Shown here: positions 41,709 to 50,147 of the stretch, piece after piece | Position numbering within the stretch: position 1 is the first letter of the stretch | Layout of the letters: each line of letters opens with the position of its first letter | Assembly (NCBI GenBank): GCA_937927415.1 | Contig: CALBDS010000053.1 | Location: 62,001-126,000, forward strand | Source of the DNA: an uncultured Rhodospirillaceae bacterium | GTDB lineage: Bacteria; Pseudomonadota; Alphaproteobacteria; Azospirillales; Azospirillaceae | DNA: 64,000 nt | Reading direction: 5' to 3' | The notes under the pieces: model-generated | Told to the model about the DNA's origin: nothing | Databases searched by the model: none | The model's input: only the letters and a program-made list of their open reading frames with translations | Made by a program: the position numbers and the translations under genes

Positions 41709-42578
41709 ATGCGGAAATCTGTGCGCAAGGTGGTGTTCCCGGTTGCCGGCCTCGGCACCCGTTTTCTTCCGGCGACCAAGGCCATTCCGAAGGAAATGCT
41801 GCCCCTGGTGGACCGTCCCTTGCTTCAGCACGCGGTTGAAGAGGCCCGCGCCGCGGGTATCGAGGATTTCGTCTTCGTCACCGGCCGCTCCAAGCGCGCC
41901 ATCGAGGATCATTTCGACGCCGACACCGAACTGAACCGCACCTTGGAAGAGCGCGGCAACACCGCCGCCCTGGCCGAGGTCCACAACAGCGAAATCGCGC
42001 CGGGCCGCTGCTTCTACACCCGTCAGCAGCAGCCGCTGGGCCTGGGGCATGCGGTGTGGTGCGCCCGCGCCGTCATCGGCAACGATCCCTTCGCCATCAT
42101 CCTGCCCGACGATTATGTCCAGGCCGACAAGCCGTGCCTGAAGCAGATGGTCGAAGCCTATGAAGAGGTGGGCGGCAACATCGTCGCCGTGGTGGACGTG
42201 CCGCGCGAACACACCCGCCGGTACGGCATCCTGGACGTGGCCGCGGACGACGGGCGTCTGGCGACCGTCAAGGGGCTGGTGGAAAAGCCGGACCCGGCGG
42301 TCGCCCCCTCCACCCTGTCGATCATTGGCCGCTACATCCTTCAGCCCGAGGTGTTCGACCATCTGGAAGCCGGGACCCGCGGCGCCGGCAACGAGATCCA
42401 GTTGACCGACGCCATGGCCAAGCTGATCGGCAACCAGCCGTTCCACGGCCTGCGGTTCGAGGGCACCCGCTTCGACTGCGGCGACAAGGTGGGCTTCATC
42501 GAAGCGACCCTGGCCCACGCGCTGGCCCGCCCGGATATGGCGGACAAGGTGCGCGACATGCTGCGCAAGTACTGCTGA
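41709..42578 (+). CDS. galU: UTP-glucose-1-phosphate uridylyltransferase
   Basis: 289 residues. The N-terminal nucleotide loop VFPVAGLGTRFLPATKAIPKEMLP is diagnostic. Substrate motifs: GLGHAVWCAR, LPDDYV, and GRYILQPEVFDHLE. It makes UDP-glucose from glucose-1-phosphate and UTP, the precursor for exopolysaccharide and LPS sugars. The next genes, ugd and pgm, use or supply the same pool. A hairpin terminator follows, so it may also be expressed alone. Confidence 0.97.
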   Translation: MRKSVRKVVFPVAGLGTRFLPATKAIPKEMLPLVDRPLLQHAVEEARAAGIEDFVFVTGRSKRAIEDHFDADTELNRTLEERGNTAALAEVHNSEIAPGRCFYTRQQQPLGLGHAVWCARAVIGNDPFAIILPDDYVQADKPCLKQMVEAYEEVGGNIVAVVDVPREHTRRYGILDVAADDGRLATVKGLVEKPDPAVAPSTLSIIGRYILQPEVFDHLEAGTRGAGNEIQLTDAMAKLIGNQPFHGLRFEGTRFDCGDKVGFIEATLAHALARPDMADKVRDMLRKYC

Positions 42579-42600
42579 TAAGCGGACTGTCATGGAAATG

Positions 42601-42643
42601 ACGCCCGCCGCCCCCTTGACGGGACGCGGCGGGCGTGGCTTTT
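42601..42643 (+). terminator. Terminator after galU
   Basis: ACGCCCGCCGC pairs with GCGGCGGGCGT, followed by GGCTTTTC; 22 bases after the galU stop. Confidence 0.8.
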
Positions 42644-42700
42644 CAGACATCAAGCCTTCTGACAAGGGCATCAGCAGCGGCATCAGCAGCGAGGACTCAC

Positions 42701-44053
42701 ATGCGCATTGCCATGATCGGCACCGGCTACGTCGGTTTGGTGTCGGGAGCGTGTTTTTCGGAATTCGGCGTGGACGTGTGCTGCGTCGATAAGGATGCCG
42801 GCAAGATCGAGCGATTGAAGCGCGGTGAGATCCCGATCTATGAACCGGGCCTGGACGATCTCGTGGCCCGGAATGTGGCGGCGGGGCGTCTGTCCTTCAC
42901 CACCGACCTGAAAGAGGCGATGGCGGGGGCCGACGCGGTGTTCATCGCCGTGGGCACGCCGACGCGGCGGGGCGACGGGCACGCGGATCTGTCGTACGTC
43001 TTCGCCGCGGCGGAGGAAATCGCCACCCACATGGACCGTTACACGGTGGTGGTGACGAAATCGACGGTGCCGGTGGGCACGGGGCGCCAGGTGGAGGCGA
43101 TCATCCGCCGCACCCGCCCGGACGCCGATTTCGACGTGGCGTCGAATCCGGAATTCCTGCGCGAAGGCTCGGCGATCGGCGATTTCATGCGCCCCGACCG
43201 GGTGGTGATCGGCACCGGGACCGAACGCGCGGCGGAGGTGATGCGCCAGCTCTATCGGCCGCTGTACCTGATCGAGACGCCCATCGTCATGACGGCGCTG
43301 GAGACGGCGGAACTCATCAAATACGCGGCCAACGCCTTCCTGGCGGTGAAGATCACCTTCATCAACGAGGTGGCGGACCTGTGCGAGACGGTGGGGGCCA
43401 ACGTCCACGATGTGGCCCGCGGCATGGGGCTGGACGGGCGCATCGGGAAGAAGTTCCTGCACGCCGGCCCCGGCTACGGCGGTTCGTGCTTCCCCAAGGA
43501 CACGCTGGCGCTGGTGCGCACCGCCCAGCAGCACGGCAGCCCCATCCGCATCGTGGAAACGGTGGTGGACGTCAACGACAAGCGCAAGAAGGCGATGGCC
43601 GGACGCATCGTCGATGCCTGCGGCGGCTCGCTGGCCGGCAAGACGGTGGGGGTGCTGGGGGTGACCTTCAAGCCCAACACCGACGACATGCGCGACGCGC
43701 CGTCGCTGGACATCGTGCCGGCGCTTCAGGCGGCGGGTGCCACCGTGCGGGCCTTCGACCCCGCCGGCATGCACGAGGCGGAAAAGCTGCTGCCCGGCGT
43801 GGTGTGGGCGCGGGACGCCTATGACGCCCTGAACGGTGCCGATTGTGCCGCCATTCTCACCGAATGGAACGAGTTCCGCGCGCTCGACCTGACCCGCGTC
43901 AAATCGCTCCTGAAACAGCCGGTGATGGTCGATCTGCGCAACGTCTATAATCCGCAGGAAATGGCGAAGGCCGGGTTTGCCTATACCTCCATCGGCCGCC
44001 CGCTGAACGTCCCGGCCGCCAACGAGCCGGCAACCCAAGAGGAAGCGAAATGA
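42701..44053 (+). CDS. ugd: UDP-glucose 6-dehydrogenase
   Basis: 450 residues from MRIAMIGTGYVGLVSG, the NAD-binding Rossmann start; the in-frame ATG at 42635 adds an unrelated leader. Catalytic features: the Cys in PGYGGSCFPKDTLAL near residue 263 and SNPEFLREGSAI. It oxidises UDP-glucose twice to UDP-glucuronate for polysaccharides. It overlaps the pgm gene by four bases (ATGA), giving coupled translation. Confidence 0.96.
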   Translation: MRIAMIGTGYVGLVSGACFSEFGVDVCCVDKDAGKIERLKRGEIPIYEPGLDDLVARNVAAGRLSFTTDLKEAMAGADAVFIAVGTPTRRGDGHADLSYVFAAAEEIATHMDRYTVVVTKSTVPVGTGRQVEAIIRRTRPDADFDVASNPEFLREGSAIGDFMRPDRVVIGTGTERAAEVMRQLYRPLYLIETPIVMTALETAELIKYAANAFLAVKITFINEVADLCETVGANVHDVARGMGLDGRIGKKFLHAGPGYGGSCFPKDTLALVRTAQQHGSPIRIVETVVDVNDKRKKAMAGRIVDACGGSLAGKTVGVLGVTFKPNTDDMRDAPSLDIVPALQAAGATVRAFDPAGMHEAEKLLPGVVWARDAYDALNGADCAAILTEWNEFRALDLTRVKSLLKQPVMVDLRNVYNPQEMAKAGFAYTSIGRPLNVPAANEPATQEEAK

Positions 44054-45432
44054 GCGCCCCGCACACGTTCCATTCCACCGTCCTTCGCGAATACGACATC
44101 CGCGGCATTGTCGGCGACACGCTGACGGTGGACGACGCCCGCGCCGTGGGCCGTGCCTTCGGCACCGTGGTGGTGCGCAAGGGCGGCAAGACCGCAGTGG
44201 TCGGCTATGACGGCCGCCTCAGCTCGCCCGATCTGGAAGCGGCGATGGTCGAGGGGCTGGCGTCCACCGGCCTGCATGTGCTGCGCGTGGGGCTGGGGCC
44301 GACGCCCATGCTCTATTTCGCCACCCGCGACCGTCACGCCGACGCCGGCATCATGATTACCGGCTCCCACAACCCGCCCGAATACAACGGCATCAAGATG
44401 ATGCTGGGCAAGGGGCCGGTTTATGGCGCCATGATCCAGGAGCTGGGCACCATCGCCGCGGCGGGTGATTTCGTCACCGGCGAAGGCTCGTCGGAACAGA
44501 TCGACGTGCAGGACGAATACGTCGCCCGCATGCTCAAGGATTATGACGGCACCCGCGACCTGAAGGTGGTGTGGGATGCCGGCAACGGCGCCACGGGCGA
44601 GATCCTGCGCCGTCTGGTCGCCAAGCTGCCGGGCACGCACATCTGCCTGTACGACCAGATCGACGGCACCTTCCCCAACCACCACCCCGATCCCACGGTC
44701 GAGAAGAACCTGATCGACCTGAAGAAGGCGGTGGCGGAGCATGGTGCGGACCTTGGCATCGGCTTTGACGGCGACGGCGACCGCATCGGCGCCATCGACC
44801 ATAAGGGCCGCGTGGTGTGGGGCGACCAGCTTGTCGCCATCTACGCCGGTGACGTGCTGAAGGACCACCCCGGTGCGACCATCATCGCCGACGTGAAGGC
44901 CAGCCAGACCCTGTTCGACGAGATCGCCAAGCAGGGCGGCAAGCCGCTGATGTGGAAGACCGGCCATTCGCTGCTGAAGGCGAAGATGGCCGAAACCGGC
45001 TCGCCGCTGGCCGGTGAAATGTCGGGCCACATCTTCTTCGCCGACAAGTGGTACGGCTTCGACGATGCGCTGTACTGCGCGGTGCGCCTGATCGGGCTGG
45101 TGTCGAAGTCGGGCGGCACGCTGGCCGACCTGCGCGACCGTCTGCCGCCGGTGGTCAACACCCCGGAAACCCGTTTCCAGGTGGACGAGGTGCGCAAGTT
45201 CCAGGTGGTGGACGAGGTGAAGGCCCGTCTGGCCGCCGCCGGTGCCGACGTGAACGACATCGACGGCGTGCGCGTCAACACCCCCGATGGCTGGTGGCTG
45301 CTGCGCGCGTCCAACACCCAGGACGTGCTGGTGGCCCGCGCCGAGGCCTTCTCCGACGAGGGGCTGGAGCGGTTGAAGGAACAGGTCATCGCCCAGCTTA
45401 TTCAGTCGGGCATCGAAGCCCCCACCTTCTGA
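44050..45432 (+). CDS. pgmG: Phosphoglucomutase/phosphomannomutase
   Basis: 460 residues. Active-site phosphoserine loop IMITGSHNPPEYNGIKMM (near 100), metal loop GFDGDGDRIGAID (near 240), sugar-specificity loop GEMSGHIFF (near 320) and the C-terminal phosphate loop RASNTQ are all present. The AlgC/PgmG type interconverts the 6- and 1-phosphates of glucose and mannose. The galU-ugd-pgm order makes a compact UDP-sugar supply unit. The hairpin after it is a good terminator. Confidence 0.94.
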   Translation: MSAPHTFHSTVLREYDIRGIVGDTLTVDDARAVGRAFGTVVVRKGGKTAVVGYDGRLSSPDLEAAMVEGLASTGLHVLRVGLGPTPMLYFATRDRHADAGIMITGSHNPPEYNGIKMMLGKGPVYGAMIQELGTIAAAGDFVTGEGSSEQIDVQDEYVARMLKDYDGTRDLKVVWDAGNGATGEILRRLVAKLPGTHICLYDQIDGTFPNHHPDPTVEKNLIDLKKAVAEHGADLGIGFDGDGDRIGAIDHKGRVVWGDQLVAIYAGDVLKDHPGATIIADVKASQTLFDEIAKQGGKPLMWKTGHSLLKAKMAETGSPLAGEMSGHIFFADKWYGFDDALYCAVRLIGLVSKSGGTLADLRDRLPPVVNTPETRFQVDEVRKFQVVDEVKARLAAAGADVNDIDGVRVNTPDGWWLLRASNTQDVLVARAEAFSDEGLERLKEQVIAQLIQSGIEAPTF

Positions 45433-45457
45433 GGGTCGGGTTTCGTGTGTGAATGAG

Positions 45458-45495
45458 AAAACGGCGCGTTCGGGATTGTCCCGGACGCGCCGTTT
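45458..45495 (+). terminator. Terminator after the phosphoglucomutase gene
   Basis: AAACGGCGCGT and ACGCGCCGTTT form a perfect outer stem, continued by CGGGA/TCCCG around a TTG loop; it ends in GTTT. It lies about 25 bases after the stop. Confidence 0.82.
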
Positions 45496-45518
45496 CCGTT
45501 TGGGGGCAGGGGGACGGA

Positions 45519-46121
45519 ATGGCGGTTTTGCGTCTGGCGTTCGTGGGGGACAGCTTTGTCAACGGCACCGGGGATCGCATGTGCCTGGGCTGGACCGGGC
45601 GGGCGTGCGCTCTGGCCATGCTGCGGGGGCATGACATCACCCATTACAATCTGGGTGTGCGCCGCGACACCAGCACCGACATCGCCGCCCGCTGGCGCGC
45701 GGAGGTCTCAGCCCGTCTCCCCACTGATTGCGACGGCCGGGTGGTGTTCTCCTTCGGCGCCAACGACGTCTGCGCTGGGAATGACGACGGCCGGCGCGTG
45801 TCCACCGCCCGCACGCTCGCCAACGCCGACTCCATTTTGAGGGAGGCGCGGACCCGCTGGCCGGTGCTGCTGGTAGGGCCGCTGCCTCTCGCCGACGACC
45901 CGGCGGCAAGCGCACGGGCCGCTGCGTTGGGGGTGACCTTGGGGGAGGTGTGCGTGGGGCTGGGTGTGCCGTACCTCAACCCCTACACCGAGGTTGCGGA
46001 GTCGCGTGTGTGGCTGCGCGAAGCCTTGGCCGGTGACGGCGCCCACCCCGACGCCGGGGGATACGAGACGCTGGCCGCCCTGGTGGACGGGTGGGATGCG
46101 TGGCGGGTGTGGGTGCCGTAA
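45519..46121 (+). CDS. SGNH/GDSL hydrolase
   Basis: 200 residues. The SGNH blocks are present: LAFVGDSFVNG (catalytic Ser), GVRRDTSTDI, FSFGANDVC (Asn), and GDGAHPDAGG (Asp-x-x-His). There is no signal peptide, so it is cytoplasmic or weakly exported. The family covers esterases, lipases and thioesterases; substrate unknown. ATG 45519 is preferred over the earlier in-frame start at 45453, which lies inside the terminator hairpin. Confidence 0.88.
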   Translation: MAVLRLAFVGDSFVNGTGDRMCLGWTGRACALAMLRGHDITHYNLGVRRDTSTDIAARWRAEVSARLPTDCDGRVVFSFGANDVCAGNDDGRRVSTARTLANADSILREARTRWPVLLVGPLPLADDPAASARAAALGVTLGEVCVGLGVPYLNPYTEVAESRVWLREALAGDGAHPDAGGYETLAALVDGWDAWRVWVP

Positions 46122-46160
46122 CTCCCCGACAATGGGCCGGCGGTCCTTGTACTCCATCGA

Positions 46161-46220
46161 TGGGATGCAAGGGCCTTTCGGCCCTTGCTCGGGGGTGTCG
46201 GGGGGCAAAGCCCCCTGACA
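46161..46220. repeat. Dispersed double-hairpin repeat, family A, copy 2
   Basis: AAGGGCCTTTCGGCCCTT and GGGGGGCAAAGCCCCC hairpins in the opposite orientation to copy 1 at 13541-13597. It lies between the converging SGNH and gmk genes. Confidence 0.85.
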
Positions 46221-46226
46221 TTCCTC

Positions 46227-46877
46227 TTACCGCAACGACTCCTGCACCCCCCGCACGAAGCCCGACAGGCCCACCTGACGGCGGCGCTTCAGCCGTTCGG
46301 CGCGCAGGATCGCCTGGACCGAAGCCACGCTTTCCTCCACGTCCGTGTTGACGATCACATAGTCGTATTCGGCCCAGTGGCTGATTTCGTCGCTGGCCTT
46401 GGCCATGCGGTGGGCGATGACCTCCGCCGAATCCTGCGCGCGGGTGTGCAGGCGGCGTTCCAACTCCTCGCCCGAGGGGGGCAGGACGAAGATGCTGACC
46501 AGATCCTCGCGAGCCTTTTCCGCCACCTGCTGCGTGCCCTGCCAGTCGATGTCGAACAGCACGTCCTGGCCTTCGCTCAGCTTGGCTTCCACCATGTCGC
46601 GGGGGGTGCCGTAGCAGTTGCTGAAGACGCGGGCGTATTCCAGCAACGCGCCCGCCGCGGCCATGCGGTCGAATTCGTCCTGGCTGACGAAATAGTAATC
46701 GACCCCGTGGGTCTCGCCCGGGCGCATGGGGCGGGTGGTGACCGACACCGACATGGCGATGCCGGTGTCGCGTTCCAGCAGGCGGCGGGAAATGGTGGTC
46801 TTGCCGGCCCCGCTGGGCGACGACAGGACCAGCATCAGGCCGCGGCGGTGGATGTCACGGACGCTCGTGGTTGCCAT
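46227..46877 (-). CDS. gmk: Guanylate kinase
   Basis: 216 residues. The P-loop is LSSPSGAGKTT at residues 18-28. GMP-binding features TRPMRPGETHGVDYYFVSQDEF and FDIDWQGTQQV are conserved. It phosphorylates GMP to GDP. It lies 31 bases after yicC on the same strand; the yicC-gmk pairing is common in proteobacteria. Confidence 0.96.
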   Translation of the reverse strand: MATTSVRDIHRRGLMLVLSSPSGAGKTTISRRLLERDTGIAMSVSVTTRPMRPGETHGVDYYFVSQDEFDRMAAAGALLEYARVFSNCYGTPRDMVEAKLSEGQDVLFDIDWQGTQQVAEKAREDLVSIFVLPPSGEELERRLHTRAQDSAEVIAHRMAKASDEISHWAEYDYVIVNTDVEESVASVQAILRAERLKRRRQVGLSGFVRGVQESLR

Positions 46878-46908
46878 GGTCGCAAATGCCTTCTCGTCTG
46901 AAATCCGG

Positions 46909-47802
46909 TTACTCGATGTTCTGAACCTGCTCGCGGAACTGCTCGATGGTGGCTTTCAGCGCCAGCCCGATGCGGGTCAACTCCACGTCTTGGGATTTGG
47001 AGCACAGCGTGTTCGCCTCGCGGTTGAACTCCTGGCACAGGAAGTCCAGGCGCCGTCCGATGGCCCCGCCCTCGGCCAGCAGGCCGCGGGCCTGGTCCAC
47101 ATGGGCGCGCAGGCGGTCCAACTCCTCCCGAATGTCGCCGCGGGCGATCAGCAGGGCGGCTTCCTGGGCCAGCCGGTCTTCGGTCAGCGCCGGCACCATC
47201 TCCAGCAGCGCCTGCACCTGGGCGCGCAGCTTTTCGCGCAGCGCCTCGGGCTGGGTGGAGGCGTTGGCCGATGCGGCTTCGGTCAGGCGGGCGATCTCGT
47301 CCAACTGGCCCGACAGCACGGTCAAGAGCCGCGCCCCTTCCTCGGCCCGCGCGGCGGCCAGCTTGCGCACCACCTCGGCCAGCCCGGCCTTCACCGCCGT
47401 TTCCAGCTTGGCGCGGGCGTCCGATTCGTCCTCTTCCACCGTTTCGATGATGCCGCGCACCGACAGCAGCGCGTCCAGCCGCGGCGGGGCCGCCCCTTCG
47501 CCTTCGATTTCGCGGGCCACCTGCAGCACCTGGGCCAGCAGGTCGCGGTTGACGCGCACCTGCGACACGGCGGCGGTGCGGGTGACGGTCAGGGTCAGGT
47601 TGACCGAGCCGCGGGCCAGAACCTTGGGAATGTCGGCGCGGGCGGCGGCTTCGACCGTGTCGAAGCCGGACGGCAGGCGGCAACGGATGTCCAGGGTGCG
47701 GCCGTTGACGCTCTTGGCCTCGAACATCCAGGTGTAGCCGTCGCCATGCCCGTCCACGCGGGCGAATCCGGTCATGCTGGCGATGGTGCGGGGTGCGGTC
47801 AC
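46909..47802 (-). CDS. yicC: YicC-family endoribonuclease
   Basis: 297 residues from a GTG at 47802 with AGAGG upstream. The family start IASMTGFARVDG and the C-terminal GRRLDFLCQEFNREANTLCSKS and ATIEQFREQVQNIE are characteristic. YicC acts as an endoribonuclease on certain RNAs. The longer in-frame extension to 47874 has no family features. It is the upstream partner of gmk. Confidence 0.93.
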   Translation of the reverse strand: MTAPRTIASMTGFARVDGHGDGYTWMFEAKSVNGRTLDIRCRLPSGFDTVEAAARADIPKVLARGSVNLTLTVTRTAAVSQVRVNRDLLAQVLQVAREIEGEGAAPPRLDALLSVRGIIETVEEDESDARAKLETAVKAGLAEVVRKLAAARAEEGARLLTVLSGQLDEIARLTEAASANASTQPEALREKLRAQVQALLEMVPALTEDRLAQEAALLIARGDIREELDRLRAHVDQARGLLAEGGAIGRRLDFLCQEFNREANTLCSKSQDVELTRIGLALKATIEQFREQVQNIE

Positions 47803-47894
47803 TCTGGCCTCTGATCGGGTGGGGGATGATAAAAAGGTGGCGTTCTTATAGCCCGGCGACAGAGCCGGCAACAACGTTGCAACGGGGGAGAGAC

Positions 47895-48665
47895 ATGAGC
47901 AAACCGGGACGCATCGTCATCACCGGCGCTTCCAGCGGCATCGGCGCGGCGCTGGCGCTGCACTATGCCGCACCGGGCGTCACTCTGGGCCTGACCGGGC
48001 GCGATGCCGGGCGGCTGGCGGCGGTGGCCGGCCGCTGCCGGGACCGGGGGGCGGTGGTGGTGGCCGACACGGTGGACGTGGCCGACCGCGACGGGCTGGC
48101 GGCGTGGCTGCTGGCGTTCGACGATGCCCATCCGGTGGACCTGCTGGTCGCCAACGCCGGCATCTCCGCCGGCAGCGGTCTGGCCGGCGAGTCGGAAGCG
48201 CAGTCGCGCCACATCTTCGCGGTCAACCTCGACGGGGTGCTGAACACCGTCTATCCGCTGCTGCCGCGGTTCCAGGCCCGGCGGCGGGGACAGGTGGGGC
48301 TGGTGTCGTCGCTGGCGGGGTTCCGCGGCTTTCCCGGTGCGCCGGCCTATTGCGCGTCGAAAGCGGCGGTGCGGGTGTGGGGGGAATCCCTGCGGCCGCT
48401 GCTGGCCGCCGATGGCGTGGGGTTGTCGGTCGTCTGCCCCGGCTTCGTGGTCAGCCGCATCACCGACAGAAACGATTTTCCCATGCCCTTCCTGATGGGG
48501 GCGGAGCGGGCGGCCGGCATCATCGCCGACGGGCTGGCGGCCAACCGGGCGCGCATTGCCTTTCCCTGGCCCATGCGGGCGATGACGTGGCTGGTGGCGG
48601 CGCTGCCCCCCGCCTGGACCGATCCGCTGTTGTCCCGCACCCCGCGCAAGGCGCCGGGCCAATAA
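47895..48665 (+). CDS. Short-chain dehydrogenase/reductase
   Basis: 256 residues. TGASSGIGAALA is the NAD(P)-binding loop, NAG is present in LLVANAGIS, and the catalytic triad is Ser in LVSSLAG with YxxxK in YCASKAA. The substrate is not predictable. The C-terminal part (WPMRAMTWLVAALPPAW) is hydrophobic and may bind membrane or lipid substrates. GGGGGAG precedes the ATG. It is divergent from yicC. Confidence 0.92.
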   Translation: MSKPGRIVITGASSGIGAALALHYAAPGVTLGLTGRDAGRLAAVAGRCRDRGAVVVADTVDVADRDGLAAWLLAFDDAHPVDLLVANAGISAGSGLAGESEAQSRHIFAVNLDGVLNTVYPLLPRFQARRRGQVGLVSSLAGFRGFPGAPAYCASKAAVRVWGESLRPLLAADGVGLSVVCPGFVVSRITDRNDFPMPFLMGAERAAGIIADGLAANRARIAFPWPMRAMTWLVAALPPAWTDPLLSRTPRKAPGQ

Positions 48666-48710
48666 AAAAACGCCCCGCCGATTCTTTCCATGGGTGGAAC
48701 CGGCGGGGCG
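48664..48710 (-). terminator. Terminator of the methyltransferase gene
   Basis: CGCCCCGCCG (48671-48680) pairs with CGGCGGGGCG (48701-48710), with an inner TCCA/TGGA pairing; on the minus strand it is followed by TTTTTTTATT. The stem begins six bases after the SDR stop on the other strand. Confidence 0.88.
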
Positions 48711-48735
48711 CCTTGCAGCGTTATGGAAGGGAGGA

Positions 48736-49341
48736 TCAGTCGCGCCAATAGGCCCAGACGGACGCGGGCGGAACATTGCCCATGGTCCAGCCCAGGCGAT
48801 GGCCCTTGATGTTCAGGGCGTCGCGGTTCAGCGGCGAATGGATCATGTAGGTGTAGAGAAGGAAACGGCCGCCCTTGGGCAGGACGCGGACGGTGGCGTC
48901 CACGATTTCCTGCTGCACGGTCATGGGCAGCGTGACCATGGGGATGCCGATGACCACGGTGCCGACCCGTGACGACAGGTCCGGCCCCAGAACCTTTTCC
49001 ACGTTGCGGCAGTCTTCGTTCACCACGTTGACGTCGGGGAACACGCCACGGACATAGGAGGCAAGCTGCGGGTCGATCTCAAAGGAATAGATCCGGTCGC
49101 CCGACACCCCGGAATCCAGCAGGGCGCGGGTGATCGCCCCGGTGCCGGCGCCGAATTCGACGATGATCTGGTCGGGACCGCAGGTCAGATGCTCGCGGAT
49201 CAGCCGGCGCAGGCCGGGACCGGAGGGCGTGACCGATCCCATCGACAACGGGTTGGCCATCCAGCGTTGGAAGAACAGCCACGCAGCCGGCGGCTTCTTC
49301 GCGTTTTTCGCTTTATCCGCGGTGATTTCCGTTGGTGTCAT
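48736..49341 (-). CDS. Class I SAM-dependent methyltransferase (PmtA-like)
   Basis: 201 residues. Motif I is VEFGAGTGAITRAL, motif post-I FEIDPQLASYV, and VVIGIPMVTLPM gives the catalytic part. It resembles the phospholipid N-methyltransferase family (COG3963) that makes phosphatidylcholine, a lipid of many alphaproteobacteria; this substrate is inferred from family. A related reading as an rRNA adenine methyltransferase is possible. It is monocistronic, with a terminator 26 bases after the stop. Confidence 0.75.
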   Translation of the reverse strand: MTPTEITADKAKNAKKPPAAWLFFQRWMANPLSMGSVTPSGPGLRRLIREHLTCGPDQIIVEFGAGTGAITRALLDSGVSGDRIYSFEIDPQLASYVRGVFPDVNVVNEDCRNVEKVLGPDLSSRVGTVVIGIPMVTLPMTVQQEIVDATVRVLPKGGRFLLYTYMIHSPLNRDALNIKGHRLGWTMGNVPPASVWAYWRD

Positions 49342-49484
49342 TGAGCGGCCTTTCGCCGGAGAGTGTTGAACCGAGAGGCTGGGGTGACAACAAGCGACGG
49401 CAGCGGAATATCCCCACGTCGATATTCCCCGTCGCGTTTATGTCCGAAACGGGAGCCTGCTGCAACAAACGCGACCGGCTCATT

Positions 49485-50147
49485 CTATTCTGCCGCATCC
49501 TTTGCCATGAGTTCATGACCCGCGTATGACAGTCCGCTGGCAACCGCCACGAAAAACACCACGCCGGCCAATCCCAGCGCCAGACCGGCCCCCACGGCCC
49601 CGCCGTCCCGTTCGATCAGCCCCAGCGCCACCAGCAGCAGGGCGAAGCCCGGCAGCCATCCCGTCAGCGGCAGCGGCACGAACGCCGCCAGCGCCAGCAC
49701 GAAGATCAGCGCCCCGAACCACCGTTCCCCGTCGATGTCGGCCAGCCACGGCCAGCGGGGCGTCAGCAGCTTTTCGATGGAGCGCAGCCGCGGCAGCACG
49801 GCGTCGAGCATGGTCCCCGCCGCCTTGGCCGATACCGACCGGCGCAGCAGCCACCCCGGCAGCACCGTGTCCCCCCGCCCCAGCATCAGCCGTAGGGAAA
49901 ACAGCAGCACCGGCGTGTTGAACAGCACCGACACCCCCAGCGGCACCGGCGCCACCGTGGGCAGGGCCAGCCCCAGCAGCACCGTGCCCAGCGAGCGGTC
50001 GCCCAGGGCGGCGATCAGGTCGCCCAGACTGACCCGCCTCTCCGGCAACCGGCCGCGGAAAGCGGCCAGCACGTCGGAGGTGCGCACCCGGTCCTGGTCG
50101 GCGGGGTGATGGTCGCCGATGCGGGGAAGGCTGTGGGGATCGGTCAT
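49485..50147 (-). CDS. exoD: ExoD-family exopolysaccharide-related membrane protein
   Basis: 220 residues. The N-terminal half has VSLGDLIAALGDRSLGTVLLGLALPTVAPVP, and the C-terminal half has three or four hydrophobic helices (FVLALAAFVPLPLTGWLPGFALLLVALGL). ExoD in rhizobia affects exopolysaccharide and alkali sensitivity; the mechanism is unknown. Its ATG overlaps the ABC-F stop (TGA/ATG) by four bases, so it is cotranscribed. Confidence 0.82.
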   Translation of the reverse strand: MTDPHSLPRIGDHHPADQDRVRTSDVLAAFRGRLPERRVSLGDLIAALGDRSLGTVLLGLALPTVAPVPLGVSVLFNTPVLLFSLRLMLGRGDTVLPGWLLRRSVSAKAAGTMLDAVLPRLRSIEKLLTPRWPWLADIDGERWFGALIFVLALAAFVPLPLTGWLPGFALLLVALGLIERDGGAVGAGLALGLAGVVFFVAVASGLSYAGHELMAKDAAE